Assembly (NCBI GenBank): GCA_003013855.2
Contig: PVNU02003892.1
Coordinates: 4,030,001-4,094,000, forward strand
DNA: 64,000 nucleotides
Direction: 5' to 3'
DNA from: Liriodendron chinense
Lineage: Eukaryota > Streptophyta > Magnoliopsida > Magnoliales > Magnoliaceae
The notes beneath the pieces were generated by a model that saw nothing but the letters and a program-made list of their open reading frames with translations, made no database searches and had not been told where the DNA came from. A program made the translations under genes and the position numbers. Each line of letters opens with the position of its first letter. Positions within the stretch are counted from its first letter, which is position 1. This document shows, piece by piece, positions 44,323-56,110 of the stretch.

Positions 44323-46422
44323 TAATATAGGATGTGTCACTGATGCATTCCCAGCATGGTTGAACCAAAAGAAGGCCAAATGGAAGCAGAAGTAATCCGT
44401 CGGATTCGGGCTCAGTCCTACATAAGGCATAACGTAATTGGCCCCAGAAGCATCTAGTTCGAAGAAAATTCATTCCAGATATGGATAAGTTGTCATTTGA
44501 AGTGTGAACCATTGATCATAACTTTTGATCCGAGTATAGTTATGGGGCTCATGACCTATCAATCTTTACTGTAACGGGCCATCTAGGGTCAATTGACCCA
44601 CATCATGGGTTGTGTTTGTCCATTTTATAAGAAAACATATGTTTTCAATTCAAAAATGAGATTTTAGGAAAAAAATTATTATTTTTAGTAATTTCGATTT
44701 TTTTTGTATTTTCTTATTTTTTGAGTTTTAGACTTTCATCCTTTTTAGAAATTACTTATAATCATGCTAGGACTCCTCAAATAAAGTTTATCTGAACTTT
44801 CTATTTTTGAAAAATTAAGTTTTAGATGATTTTTATTATTTTGGGTAACATCTATTAGGGTTAGAAGTTTGCTATTTTGGGTAATTTTCAATTAGAATTT
44901 TATTTTATTTATTTATTAATGGTGTAATCAATCATACACATTATAATTATTTAATAAAAATATTCGACTTTTCTCTTATTATTGCTTGTGGATTCAAGAA
45001 CTATCTTATGGATTTAAGGTTTTACTACTTTGAGAAAGACAGTGATCTTTCTCATTATCTCTCACCTAATTTTCACGTCATTTCCTACATCAGTTGGTAT
45101 AAAAGCGAGGCTTTTCTTCAGTTCAATGACATCTAACCAAGGTTCGAGCAACAATCTTATAGACGATGCTCAAAGGGATTATCCTTTAACAACGGTGGCG
45201 TTTGGGGCGGTGCGGCGGGATATTTCTCTTGCTCAGGTGGGTTTGTCTTCAACAACATGCATAATCAACTTGACCTGATCCATATGCCTAAGTTATCAAG
45301 TATGAGTGTTGCTATAGAAAATATGGCCAACCAAATCATGATAGTGCATGTCAATGTCTAAAAGAAGTTACAAGAGTCTAATGTCAAGTACAAGGAAGAG
45401 GCTGCTAAACATCGGTACCAGAAGTTGTTTGAAGTGGGTGATAACAAAGTAGTTCACCTGAGTAAGGAGAGATTTTCGATCGGAATGTATAATAAGTTGA
45501 TGAATAAGAAGAACGATCACGTTTCGATCCTAAAAACAATCAATAATAATGCCTATATTGTTGATCTTCCCAAGGGTATGGAGATCTCACAGACTTTCAA
45601 TGTGTCGGACTAGTACGAGTAATATGAAAGGAGATTTGAATAAATCGATGATGTGTTTTTTCTAAGTGGAGGGGACTGATGTAGACGTGGCACATATACA
45701 TTCCTAGCATGATTGGACCAAAAGAAGGCCAAACAAAAGTGGAAGTAATCCATTAGATCCAGGCTCAGTCCTACATAGTGCATCACATAATTGGGCCCCA
45801 GAAGCTTCCAGTTCAAAGAAAGTCATCTCGGATAGGGAGAAATTATTGTTTGAAGTGTGAACTGTAAAACGACCATAACTTTTGATCAGGGTATCATTAC
45901 AGGACATATGACCTATCAATCTTTACGATAATGGGCCATTCAGGGTCAACCGACTCACAATGTGGGTCACGTCCGTCTGTTTTGCAAGAAAACACACTCT
46001 TCAATTTAAAAACAGAATTTTAGGGAAAAATTACTATTTTTAGTAATTTTGATTTTTGTCGTATTTTCTTATTTTTAAAGTTTTAGATTTCTATCATTTT
46101 TAAAAATTACTTGTAATATGCTAGGACTCCTCCAGTAAAGGTTATTTAAACTTTCTATTTTTGGCAAATTAGGCTTTAGATATACAATACTATTTTGGGT
46201 AACCTCTATTATGGTTAGAATTTTGCTATTTTGGATAATTTCGAATTAGGGTTTATTATTATTATTTATTAATGGTGTAATTGATCATACACATTACAAT
46301 TATTTAATAAAAAGATTTGATTTTTCTCTTAATATTTCTTGTGGTTTCAAGGTTTTACTACTTTGAGAAAGACGGTGATCTTTCTCATTATCTCTCACCT
46401 TCACATGCCCTTCCCTGCATCA
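44323..46422 (+). mobile_element. Internally deleted Ty3-gypsy element
   Basis: Two related LTRs (about 44323-45092 and 45677-46422) align from 'cattcc(c/t)agcatg' to 'ttcc(t/c)(a/g)catca'. A purine tract, AAGTGGAGGGGA, precedes the second LTR. The sequence after the first, 'gttggtataaaagcg', is a possible primer site. Only about 585 bp of interior remains. The flanks (TAACA and TAATG) agree at three of five bases, so the duplication is decayed or the boundary is off by a few bases. Confidence 0.8.
45355..45613 (+). pseudogene. Gypsy integrase carboxy-terminal remnant
   Basis: Translation shows LQESNVKYKEEA, KLFEVGDNKVVHLSKERFS, YNKLMNKK and DLPKGMEISQTFNVSD, matching the integrase tail of plant Ty3-gypsy elements. 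It ends at TAG 45611-45613. Protease, reverse transcriptase and RNase H are absent. Confidence 0.85.
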
Positions 46423-47149
46423 TAATGATTTAATTGTTTCATAGAAATCACCTTCAATCTCTAAGCTGAGAATGTGGTATTACACAAAAGTTCAATCCTT
46501 TTCCAGTTAGTAAAAGCAGGTATATTTTCAATGGTTTATCTATTACTATGATGCAAATAATCCAATAAAAACAAGGAAAAAATGTCAGAAAGATTTTGAC
46601 TTTTATAGGGCTTTTCTTGTTCCTAAAAGAACTAGAGACCACATTGTACATGTGTCATATGTGCTATTGTCCATTTTTAAGGGCTGCAAGTATGTAATGC
46701 CTTTTGTGCATCTCAAATGTTGTGTTTGCAACATCTGCCAAGTTGTAAAGTGATCCTTGCCCTATTTATGCCACCATATCCTGTCAAATGCTTCACATGT
46801 GTGAAATGTTAAATGTGTAATTGTACATATTCAAGCTTCCTCACTACGTGAAAAAGCAGTAAAATCGACTACGAAATTCCACGGTCCACAACAGTTGAAT
46901 AAATTCGACTGTCCAGAACAGTCATATTTACCGCCAGAAAAAATTCAAGCATCTAGAAGAGTTGAATTTAGCACCAAAAAATTCGACTGTCCTGAACAAT
47001 CAAATTTTGAAAAAAAATCGACTATACTTAGAAGTCGAATTCATCACCTCAAAATTCGACGGTCCTTAACACTTGACTTCAGGGTCTCTACGTTTCAATT
47101 GTTAAGGATCGTCGGATTTTAATTAATCCCTAGCGATTAAAATCCCCAA

Positions 47150-47154
<5 letters not shown>

Positions 47155-47188
<34 letters not shown>

Positions 47189-47216
47189 CTGATACGGCGT
47201 GTAGCCCCTCTCCTGC

Positions 47217-47263
<47 letters not shown>

Positions 47264-47348
47264 TCTCCCTCTACTCTATACCTTCTCACTCTTCTCACTC
47301 TCTCTAAGTAGCAGAATCTTGCCTCTCTCTCTCGCCACTGCAGCAAGT

Positions 47349-47392
<44 letters not shown>

Positions 47393-47472
47393 CTCTCTCT
47401 CTCTCTATTTCCCTCTCTTGGCTCTCTTTGCCCCTCTCAGCTCTCTCTCTCTACTCTCTCTCTCTCTCTATA
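47155..47472. repeat. Cluster of (CT)n microsatellites
   Basis: At least five CT tracts separated by short spacers. All open frames over it (RERERE or SLSLSL) are artefacts of the repeat. Confidence 0.95.
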
Positions 47473-47489
47473 TGTTTTTTACATCCACG

Positions 47490-47890
47490 CCATCCATCCA
47501 TTCATTTAGTGGGCCCCACCTTGATGTATGTGATGTAGATCCACACCCTACATCTGTTTTCCAATGGGGCCCACCATGATGTACATGTTTTAGATCCACG
47601 TGTGCCATCCATCTATTATTCCAGTGGGGCCCATAGTGATGTATGTGTTGTACATCCACACCATCCATCCATTCATCCAGTGGGCCCCACCTTGATGTAT
47701 GTGATGTAGATCCACACCCTACATCTATTTTCTAGTGGGGCCCACCTTGATGTACGTGTTTTAGATCCATGCGTGCCATCCATCTATTGTTCTAGTGGGG
47801 CCCATTGTGATATATGTGTTGTACATCCACACCATCCATCCATTCATCCAGTGGGCCCCACCTTGATGTATGTGATGTAGATTCATGCCA
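47490..47890. repeat. Higher-order tandem array of about 60-bp units
   Basis: The unit is 'gggcccac..tgatgta.gtg..gta.atccac..c' plus spacer. Three different sub-units form a block of 171-181 bp; GGGCCCCACCTTGATGTATG recurs at 47511, 47692 and 47863. The unit is the terminal part of the palindromic GGGCCCAC family. Confidence 0.85.
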
Positions 47891-48242
47891 TTCCTCAATG
47901 CTCATAAGCCATTCATATCATTCGTAAGTTCATTCCTACTGAGATGAACAAAAAATACAAAAATATTAGCTTTATCCAAAATTCCTTTGGCCCCACCAAT
48001 ATTTCAATGGTGGACATTCAATCCTCATCGTTTTCTATTGTGCCGCTGTGCGGCCTACTTGAACATGATATGTAGTCCTCATTGGATGTACATGCATTTA
48101 TGGTTTACATGATCAATGGGGCTAGCCTATTTTTAGGCTTAAGCACATCCACTGATGGGTCCACCTGAAGGACTGGAATCATCTATGACAGGTCATGCTT
48201 TTAGGTTTATTTTTAAGCTTGAGCACATCTACGTATGGTCTA

Positions 48243-48368
48243 CACTAAACCCTAAACCTAAACCCCTAAAACCCTAACCTTAAACCTAACACTAAATCCT
48301 AAAACCCGAACTCTAAATCCTAAAACTAATCCTTAACCTAAACCTAAATCCTAAACCTAACACTAAAC
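48243..48368. repeat. Degenerate interstitial telomere-like repeats
   Basis: Repeats of ccctaaa, cctaaac, ccctaac and ctaaatc run for about 125 bp, close to the plant telomere unit CCCTAAA but irregular. Confidence 0.8.
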
Positions 48369-48589
48369 TCGACAGGTATGGACCGTCGATTCCCTACACC
48401 ATTTGACAAGTATGGATCGTCAAAACATGTTTGACTGTCTGGGAGCGTCGTATATTGGCCAACCGTTGGGGACTGTCGAATTTCATTTTCGGCGATCAAT
48501 ATTACTTTTTTTCCGACTGGACAAACCGTTGAATTTATAAGGATGTGATGGTCCCAAACCGTCGAATTTAGGCTTTTCACGTAGTACTT

Positions 48590-49545
48590 CCATACATTTT
48601 CAAACATCACATGTAGGCCACATGTGGCAAGTTTTCAATGTGCATAAATACTGCCTGAGAATAGTCCAAAATAACGAAATGAGAGACAAAACTGCGACGA
48701 TTCTCATATATAGAGAGAGATAATGAAACTTTTGTTACCACCAAACAAGCCACTAAAGGGTAACTGGAGAACATGTGCAAGAAAATTTCCCCTAAAGTGT
48801 GATGGCACTAAATCTCAACTAATTTGTTTTCATGTCTATTGATTATTAAGGCTTGTTTGGTTTTCCAATTTCCTATTAAATGCAAAGTAAATGAGTTGTC
48901 ATTATCAATATTTCCAAGTGTTTGTTTAAACAAGAATTATGTCTCGTAAATCGGGAGTCAAATTTTGGGCCCTTAACATAACATGAAGTGACACATCTAA
49001 CGACTAGGTGTGTCATCTCATGTTAGGCTAAGGGCCCAAAAATCACAACCATCTACAATTAAGGTGGGCAACATCATTGGAAACACTGTACATGGTGACA
49101 ATTGCCCTCTAAATTGTTTCCCTTGATACATGGCTCACCTGAATCATGGATGGGCCTAATTTATAGGTATCGAGCCTAAATTTTGGTGTGCCATCTAATG
49201 GTTGGAGTGAATTTCATATAATCATCACGTGGGTCCTATAAAAATGAAGGGTGCAAGTCTCTGTCCCAATTATTTTCATTAGTGTGGTCCACTTGAATCA
49301 TTAGTCAGCTTGATTTATTGGATTTGGGCCTTAACTAGAATTATGCATCTAATGGTTGGATTGGATTTCACGTACACATCATGATGGGCCTTGCCAAAAA
49401 TCCCTCCCCAGATGTATAGAGAGATCATTTAGAGCATGTTTGGATAAATGTATTGCACTGTAATAAATTGCAAAAGTGCAATGATTACAAATTACAATGC
49501 TAATAGCTTGGTCAACAAGTAATTTGACCAAGAGTGTCTATGTTT
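48590..49545. other. Gene-free DNA, old repeat material
   Basis: Contains strings such as 'gggcccaaaaatcac' and 'catctaatggttgga' twice (49180-49210 and 49345-49365), suggesting an old internal duplication. No coding signature. Confidence 0.4.
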
Positions 49546-49550
49546 GGATA

Positions 49551-51162
49551 TGTCACACCTCAAAATTCAACTCTCAAGAATACTCAACCGTTCCTACATC
49601 CTGAGGCCTGACTTAATAATACTACGTTTTACATTCCAAAATCCCACACATACATTACACAATATCTACTGTATCACATATGGATCATCAAATGAAATAA
49701 ATAAACTCATTGAACTAATCCACATAACTTTAATTAAGACAAGAATAAAGAATTCACACTCAATTAAATTGTAATTTAAATATAAATAAATATCCAAATT
49801 TAGATCACCATCAACTTGCTACTTTATCCATCTCTATTACAATAATTTCAAGAAAACTCTTTCTAAACAGGAAATAAAAGTAAATAAGTATTTTTTTTTA
49901 ATTGAAAATCTCCTCTTATGTACTTTAATGCGATCTTGAACCTAAAATTTAAAATCCTTAAAGGGTAAGTTGCGAGCCTAGTAAGTAAATCTCAACACAA
50001 ATTTTGAAAAATAAACATAACTAATTTGGATAAAACGTATTTATTCTAAGTAAGATAAATCCTCATGAAAACTTGAAAAGGTAAAAATCAAATAAACAAC
50101 ATATTGAAGCTAATGTGTATGGAATTAACTATGAATGAAAGTAGGATATGCAATAATCTACAATAATCAATACAGTTCAACCTTTTGAACACCAGGTTAG
50201 TGTACACCAATTGACCAATACTTTCGCTAAATACAATTCATGGCCTTGCAATGGTCTTTTGCAATTCTAACATGCTCACCTACCTGGCCTCACAGTAGGG
50301 ATCTACTTGTATATTAGCTAGTCAGAGTACTATTACCCCTACCTGACCTCGCGGTAGTCTTTTGCAATTTGAATATACTCACCCATCTAGATTTGCAGTA
50401 GATGTTCTAAATGTTACCACTTGGGCTTATGGGACTTTCAACCTAAGGGGCTTGATCACCTCACCCATTTATACCTTAGGGATTTTTAACCGAAGGGACT
50501 TAATCGCCTCACCTATTTTCCAATGTTCCAAACACAATTCCAATGATTCATGATTCCGATAATACATGAAGCAAATATTTTTAAAATATCCCATAATTAT
50601 TCTTTTCGATCAAATCAATAATATATATGATGTACATAAATCGTCAAAACTAAGTTTGAAACTTTCTAATCATCATAAATGATCTCCATATGATCAAAGT
50701 TCCACTTAGATGGTAAATATACAATGTGATGTATCAAATCTGAAAATTTTAAAAATAACATCTAAAACTCTAGAATTTTTTAAATTTACAATACAATGCT
50801 GAAAATGTAAAAAAAACTTTGTAGAAAAGCCCTATAATGTAGAATCCCGATAGAAAACTCCTGGAATTTCTAGGAATTTATAAATAAAAAACCCCTTGAA
50901 TAAATTAATGCTGGAATTAAACTACACAGATGTGCTATAATTTTACAAAATTATGCAGTAACACCCTTGGAATTGTAGAAAATTGATTAAGTTGAAATTC
51001 CATTTTTTTCTATAATAAACCTTATAATCCAATCACTTGATCCATACTTTCATGTAAAAAAAAAAGAAAAAAAGATTTAAGATAATGCAATTTAATAGAA
51101 TAAATAAATAAAATAAAATTTTAAAAAATCTTATGAGAGAAACTCACTTTAAAATAACTTTT

Positions 51163-51200
<38 letters not shown>

Positions 51201-51478
51201 ATCACTCTTCGCTCACACACCTCTCTCACCCTCACACCCCCTCCTTTTAAATAAGAAAACCCCATTAACCTACCACCCTCCTGTCCCCTTATGCACACAC
51301 GTGCTTGACTTTCACCGCCAAACCCCCCTCCCTCTTTGGAAAATAAAACACAACCCTTCTCCCTTTTAGGAACCGCACGTTTCTCTCTAGAAATAGCGCA
51401 ACTGCATGTGTGCAGGTGCACACATGCGAGAGTGTAAGTATGCGAGAGTGTAGACAACTTTATTTTACGGGTGTGATA
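49551..51478 (-). repeat. Probable solo LTR of a Ty3-gypsy element
   Basis: It begins TGTCACACC and ends GGGTGTGATA, so the ends are inverted copies apart from one change in the terminal CA. Near 49960-50000 is 'gcgagcctagtaagtaaatctc', a string I know from large gypsy LTRs. On the minus strand a TATTTAAAAG box near 51245 precedes a GA-rich leader, as a promoter would. No target-site duplication (GGATA / ATTAG), so this is tentative. Confidence 0.5.
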
Positions 51479-51482
51479 ATTA

Positions 51483-51938
51483 GGGACCGACAGTCCTGTG
51501 AGGGATTCTTAGGGGCCACTGTGATGTATATGTTTTATCCATGCCGTCCATCTATTTTGACATATCATTTCATAGCATGAGCCCAGAAATGAGGAAGATT
51601 GAAGGCTCAAGTGGACCACACTATATGAAGCGGTGGGGATTGAAATCATACCTTTAAAATTTCTTGGAGCCCACGGAAGTTTTGAATCAAGCTAATAATT
51701 TTGTTTTCCCTTCTTATAGGTCTCTGTGACACTATGGCCCTAGGCAGTTTTCACCGGTAGGAGTTCAATCCTCACTCCTTCTTGTGATGTGGTCCACTTG
51801 AGCCTTTGATCTTCCTCCTTCTACCGTTAATGCCCTAAGATAATCTTTCAAAATGGATGGATGGCGTGGATAAAACAAATACAAAACGGTGGGCCCCACA
51901 GAGCCCTATTGACAGACAGGACCGTCTGTCTCTAGCCA
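51483..51938. mobile_element. Palindromic element with GACNGACAGTCC ends
   Basis: The left end 'gaccgacagtcctgtgagg' is inverted at the right as 'gacagacaggaccgtctgtc'. Inside are the family arms with 'tatgttttatccatgccgtcc' and 'ggcgtggataaaac'. Confidence 0.8.
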
Positions 51939-52857
51939 GCAAGGTCCCGGTGGGGTAGAACCCAACCCACGCCCTTCAAAATATGGCTCAAAACATAGGT
52001 GGCCATATGTCACTGGCTCTATTTAAAAACACCGGTGGGCCATCTCATGTGAATTGAGAAGTTTTAATATAGTTTTACCGGGTGGCCCACCTAAGAGTTG
52101 AAGAAGCCTGGTTTTGCCCGTTTTCAACCGTTTATTTCTCTTGGGCAAGCTTGCAACATTTGATAATAAGATAGGCCTATTTCTTGAGAAAAAGACTTCT
52201 GATAGCGTGTGGAACGTCTGATGAACAGCTTGGATCTCTCGAACATCATACAAGTTGACACGTGTGAACGGTCGAGTGCTGGGATCGTCATGGCTCCCTG
52301 AAGTTTGATTGGAAACTTGGAAGCGAAGGCGGGAGATTCTTGTGCGGAATTTACAATCGAAAAGGGAATCAATCGAAAAGAGAAGCGCTCGTTCTTTTTC
52401 CATACCCTTTACAACACCCAATCAACTTCACGTCTACTCAGAAAAAGAGTCGCCTATTCCATTTCTGCCTTACACGTGGCAGGTTGTGAAGTGCATCTCG
52501 AACGTATAAACAGTGGATTTCCACCCTGATGGACTGATTTTAAAAATTCACAAGAAATAGATGATCCTAAACGTAGGATTGGTGACCTATAAATGGACGG
52601 TAGAATGAAAAATAGTTAACAGGAGACGCTAGGAACCATCCAAGGAAGTGCCTATTAAGTGGGCGGTCCCGATCCACTGTTTTCTCTGCAACGCCCATGC
52701 TCTGCCCCATCATATGATGGTAGGGAAGACCCTATCACATCATTTCCTTTGCATTGTCCTCGTCGTTTCATACGTGCAAAAGAGCTCTCTCACTCATTGC
52801 TTCATGGTTAAGCAACAAAAGCAGTGATAAACGTACTAGCAGGCTAGCCTCAGTCGG

Positions 52858-53468
52858 AAGCGGATTGGCTGGTGCACCCTCCACCAGCTAATTTGTTGGT
52901 GTGAATATGTGTTGACTGCAGACAACTGTGTCAGTCCTTGAGTTATATGATTCTACCAACAGTTCAAAGAAAATTAAGATTATGTGGACCCATTATAATA
53001 TATTTAACATATCTACACCGTCCATCCAGTTTATCAGATCATTTTAGGGCCGGAAAAAAAAAACTGAGATATATCCAAATCTCAAATGGACCACACCACA
53101 AAAGGAGGTCGGGACAATGATTTTCACCGTTAAAACATTCCTAGGGCTTACCATGATATTTATTTTCCATCAAAACTGTTCATAACGTAGCAAGGACCTG
53201 GATGAAGGGTAAAAAAAAAATCAGATTGATCCAAAACTTCTATGACCACTAAGAAGGTTTCAATGGTAGACGTGCAATCTCCCACTGCATTCTGCAGTGT
53301 GGTCCACTTCATCATTGTATCTGTCTTATTTTTGGATTAAACTTTATAACGATGTTGCCAAATGGAAGGACGGTTTGGATATACCACGAACCTCATGGTG
53401 GTGCCCACATTGGTGACATCAATACACCAGCGAGCTGGCTGGTGTGCGGTGCACCAGCTAATCCGCTT
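52858..53468. mobile_element. Palindromic element with AGCGGATTNGCTGGTGCACC ends
   Basis: The left end 'agcggattggctggtgcacc' is inverted at 53440-53468 as 'ggtgcaccagctaatccgct'. It sits within copy B at a place where copy A has no insert. Confidence 0.85.
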
Positions 53469-53707
53469 TGGCCTCATAGCTCCGTACCAGCTTCTTTTTC
53501 TTATTTATACCTCTTCTTCTCACCGCTTCTTCACATCTCTCCCTCTCTCTCCTTCTCTATCTCATTGCTTTTTGGCTAAACAACAAAATCTCTCTCTCTC
53601 TCTCTCTCCCTCTCTCTCAAAGGAACTGGGAAAGGAAGTAGTTTTGTGGTAAGTAAAAAGCTCATCTTTCTTCTTAGAAATGCTCTGCTGCATGCTTGCA
53701 TCCGGGT

Positions 53708-54104
53708 GCGGGTTGGTTACGGACGCGGATTTCCTGCGAAAGCCTGGGAACCAAGGTGGGGCTGATGCTTTTTTGATAAATCCACCCCGTCCATCCGTAT
53801 TGGGAGATCATTTTAGGATATGAGATAATATCTGTGTTTCCAGTTCATCACAGTAGTAGTGACGTTATGAACGGTATGGATGTCGTATAAACATCACTAT
53901 GGACCCAGGGAGGCTTCAACGGTAGTAATTTCCCTACGAACCTTTTTCTTCAGTGAGGCCTACTTGACTATCGGATCCAGCTCATTTTTGGTTTCATGTC
54001 CTAAAATGAGCTCCCAAAACGAATGGATGGGGTGGATTTATAAAAAAAATCACTGTAGACCCCACCTAGATTCCAGCACAGCAGGAGATCCGCTTTAGTT
54101 GGCC
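53708..54104. mobile_element. Palindromic element, GCGGATTTCCTGCGAAAGCC subfamily, left unit
   Basis: Arms 'gcggatttcctgcgaaagcc' and, at the right, a decayed 'cagcacagcaggagatccgc'. It is immediately followed by a second element of the same subfamily. Confidence 0.75.
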
Positions 54105-54656
54105 ACGGGCGCGGATTTACTGCGAAAGCCTTGCGCAGGAAGTTCCTGTGCTGGGAACCAAGGTGGGGCCCAAGGTGATGTTTTTTTATGAATCCACCCC
54201 GTCCATCCGTTTTGGGAGCTCATTTTAAGGACATGAGAATAAAAATGAACCGGATCCATGACTCAAGTGGGCCGAAAACGTGAGGATTAAACACTCACAG
54301 TTGAAATATTTATGGAGCAACAGGAGTTTCGAATCAGGATAATATTTGTGTTTCCAGTTCATCCCAGTAGTAGTGACGTTATGAACGGTATGGATGTCAT
54401 GTAAACATCACTGGGGACCCAGGGAGGTTTCAACGGTAGTAATTTACCTACCCACCTTTTCCTTTAATGAGGCGCACTTGAGTCTTGGATCCGGTTCATT
54501 TTTGTTTTCATTTAATAAAATGAGCTCCCAAAACAGATGAACGGGGTGGATTCATAAAATTAAAAAAAATCACTGTGGGCCCCACCTTAATTCCCAGTGC
54601 AGGAACTTCTTGCGCAAGGCTTTCGCAGGAAATCCGTACCCGTTGGTTACTACCGC
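54104..54656. mobile_element. Palindromic element, GCGGATTTCCTGCGAAAGCC subfamily, right unit
   Basis: Arms of about 115 bp: left 'gcggatttactgcgaaagcc', 'cgcaggaagttcctgtgctg', 'aaggtggggccca'; right the inverse, ending 'ggctttcgcaggaaatccgt'. The two elements share interior strings such as 'tgacgttatgaacggtatgg'. Confidence 0.85.
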
Positions 54657-54689
54657 ACCCGGATCTAGCTAGAGATCAACGGCCCTGTT

Positions 54690-55010
54690 AGGGCTATGTG
54701 GGACCCACTGTGATGTATATGTTTTATCCACACCGTCCATCCATTTGGGCATGAGATTGAAAGCTCACGTGGACAACACTACCGGAAGTAGTGGGGATTG
54801 CAAGCTTACGGTTGAAAACTTCCTATGGGCACAGAAGTTTTGAATCTAGCTGATATTTATGTTTCCCCCTCCAAACACGTCTATGCTACCTTATGAGTAG
54901 GTTGGATGGCATGTGAGCATTACGGTGGGCTTGGGAAGTTTTTAATGGTAAGAATTCAATCCCCACTACTTCATTCATGTGGTGTGGTCCACTTGGTCCG
55001 GCTAATAAAT
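54690..55010. mobile_element. Partial palindromic element
   Basis: A left arm with 'gtgggacccactgtgatgta' and central landmarks are present; the right arm stops at 'ggtgtggtccacttgg' and its end is missing. Confidence 0.65.
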
Positions 55011-55261
55011 GGGCGAAATACTCGGTCTGACTCTTGAGGCCATTTCAAAGGTTAGGCCCAATTTAGTTAGGGAGGTGTTTGGATCACAAGGTACCTAGGA
55101 GGCATTTGGATTGTAACTTACTTTGTATAAGCTACTCATGCACACTTGTTTGATTTTCTGAAAATGAAAATATTATGAAAATAACTCATTATTACTTCCT
55201 TACCCAATTAGAAATTGGGTGAAATTCCTACCTAGAAAATTGGTCCAAGAGAAGTAGTTTA

Positions 55262-55565
55262 AAATTATGGGCCCCACCGTGAAATATATAATACATCCGC
55301 TCCGTCCATTAGTTTTAATTGAATATTTTGAGACATGAGCCAAAACATGAGGTAGATCTAGCATTCAAGTGGCCCACTCCATAAGAAACAGTGGCAGGAA
55401 GAAGTTTTTAACGATAAGTGTTGGATTTCCTTTTTCCTTAGGTGTGGTCCACCAAAGCATTAGATTTAACTCATTTTTTAGTCCATGTCCTATGTTCATT
55501 TGGCAAAACAGATGATTGGTGTGGATAAGCCACATATGTCACAGTGGGCCCCACTTATATTTCAC
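55262..55565. mobile_element. Short palindromic element
   Basis: The left 'gggccccaccgtgaaatata' is inverted at the right as 'atatgtcacagtgggcccc'. The central part of the usual element is missing. Confidence 0.7.
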
Positions 55566-55804
55566 TATTCTCCTCCATTTAGCTATATAAAAGTAAGGAA
55601 TTCAAACCATACATTGGGAAAGGGGGTAGTAAACACCTGAGAAATAATTATTATGCATTTACGTTACATTCACATGAGAAATGAAAAATCAAACAACTCC
55701 ATTGAAGAACGTTTGGTAAGCATCCAACTTATCAATAAAAAGGTGAAAAATTATGCTTGATTTCCAACAACATGATTAATTATCCCTTGAGTTTGTTTGG
55801 TCCC

Positions 55805-56110
55805 TCACATCCACCATTCATCATGTGGGGCCCACCTTAGATCAATATTTGTGCCTTGCCTTCATCCAGGTCTATGTGACCTTATGAATAGGTTGGATGC
55901 AAATAAACATCACAGTGGGCCCTAGGTAGGTTTCAACGGTGATAGTCACTATCACTACTGTTGCCTGTGGTGTGGTCCGCTAAAGCATTTTTTCTGCCTC
56001 ATTTTTGGGTTTACACCCTAAAATAATATGAAAAATTGGATGGACAGTGTGGATTATGCCATACATCACGGTGGGCCCTCAGAGCCCAGCCTGTTCCGAG
56101 TTCCGGACAG
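55805..56110. mobile_element. Partial palindromic element
   Basis: Begins in the centre ('gtctatgtgaccttatgaat') and has a complete right arm with 'catacatcacggtgggccc'. The left arm is reduced to 'tgtggggcccacctt'. Confidence 0.65.

Larger units (their letters stand above)
46842..48586. mobile_element. Candidate non-autonomous CACTA element
   Basis: The left end is CACTACGTGAAAAAGC; the right end reversed is TACTACGTGAAAAGCC. The subterminal regions carry repeated 'ttcgactgtcc' / 'accgtcgaattt' motifs in opposite orientation, as in CACTA (En/Spm) elements. The flanking triplets CCT and CTT match at two of three. The interior has CT microsatellites, a 60-bp tandem array and telomere-like repeats, and no transposase. 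Confidence 0.65.

Noticed and set aside
47137..47346. Open frames rich in Arg-Glu or Ser-Leu over CT tracts (also 15318-15500 and 51149-51457)
   Set aside because: These are translations of CT/GA microsatellites with no start context or family resemblance.
48243..48368. Telomere-like repeats as evidence of an ancient chromosome end or fusion
   Set aside because: The units are irregular, short in total and enclosed by CACTA-like ends, so a local origin is more likely.
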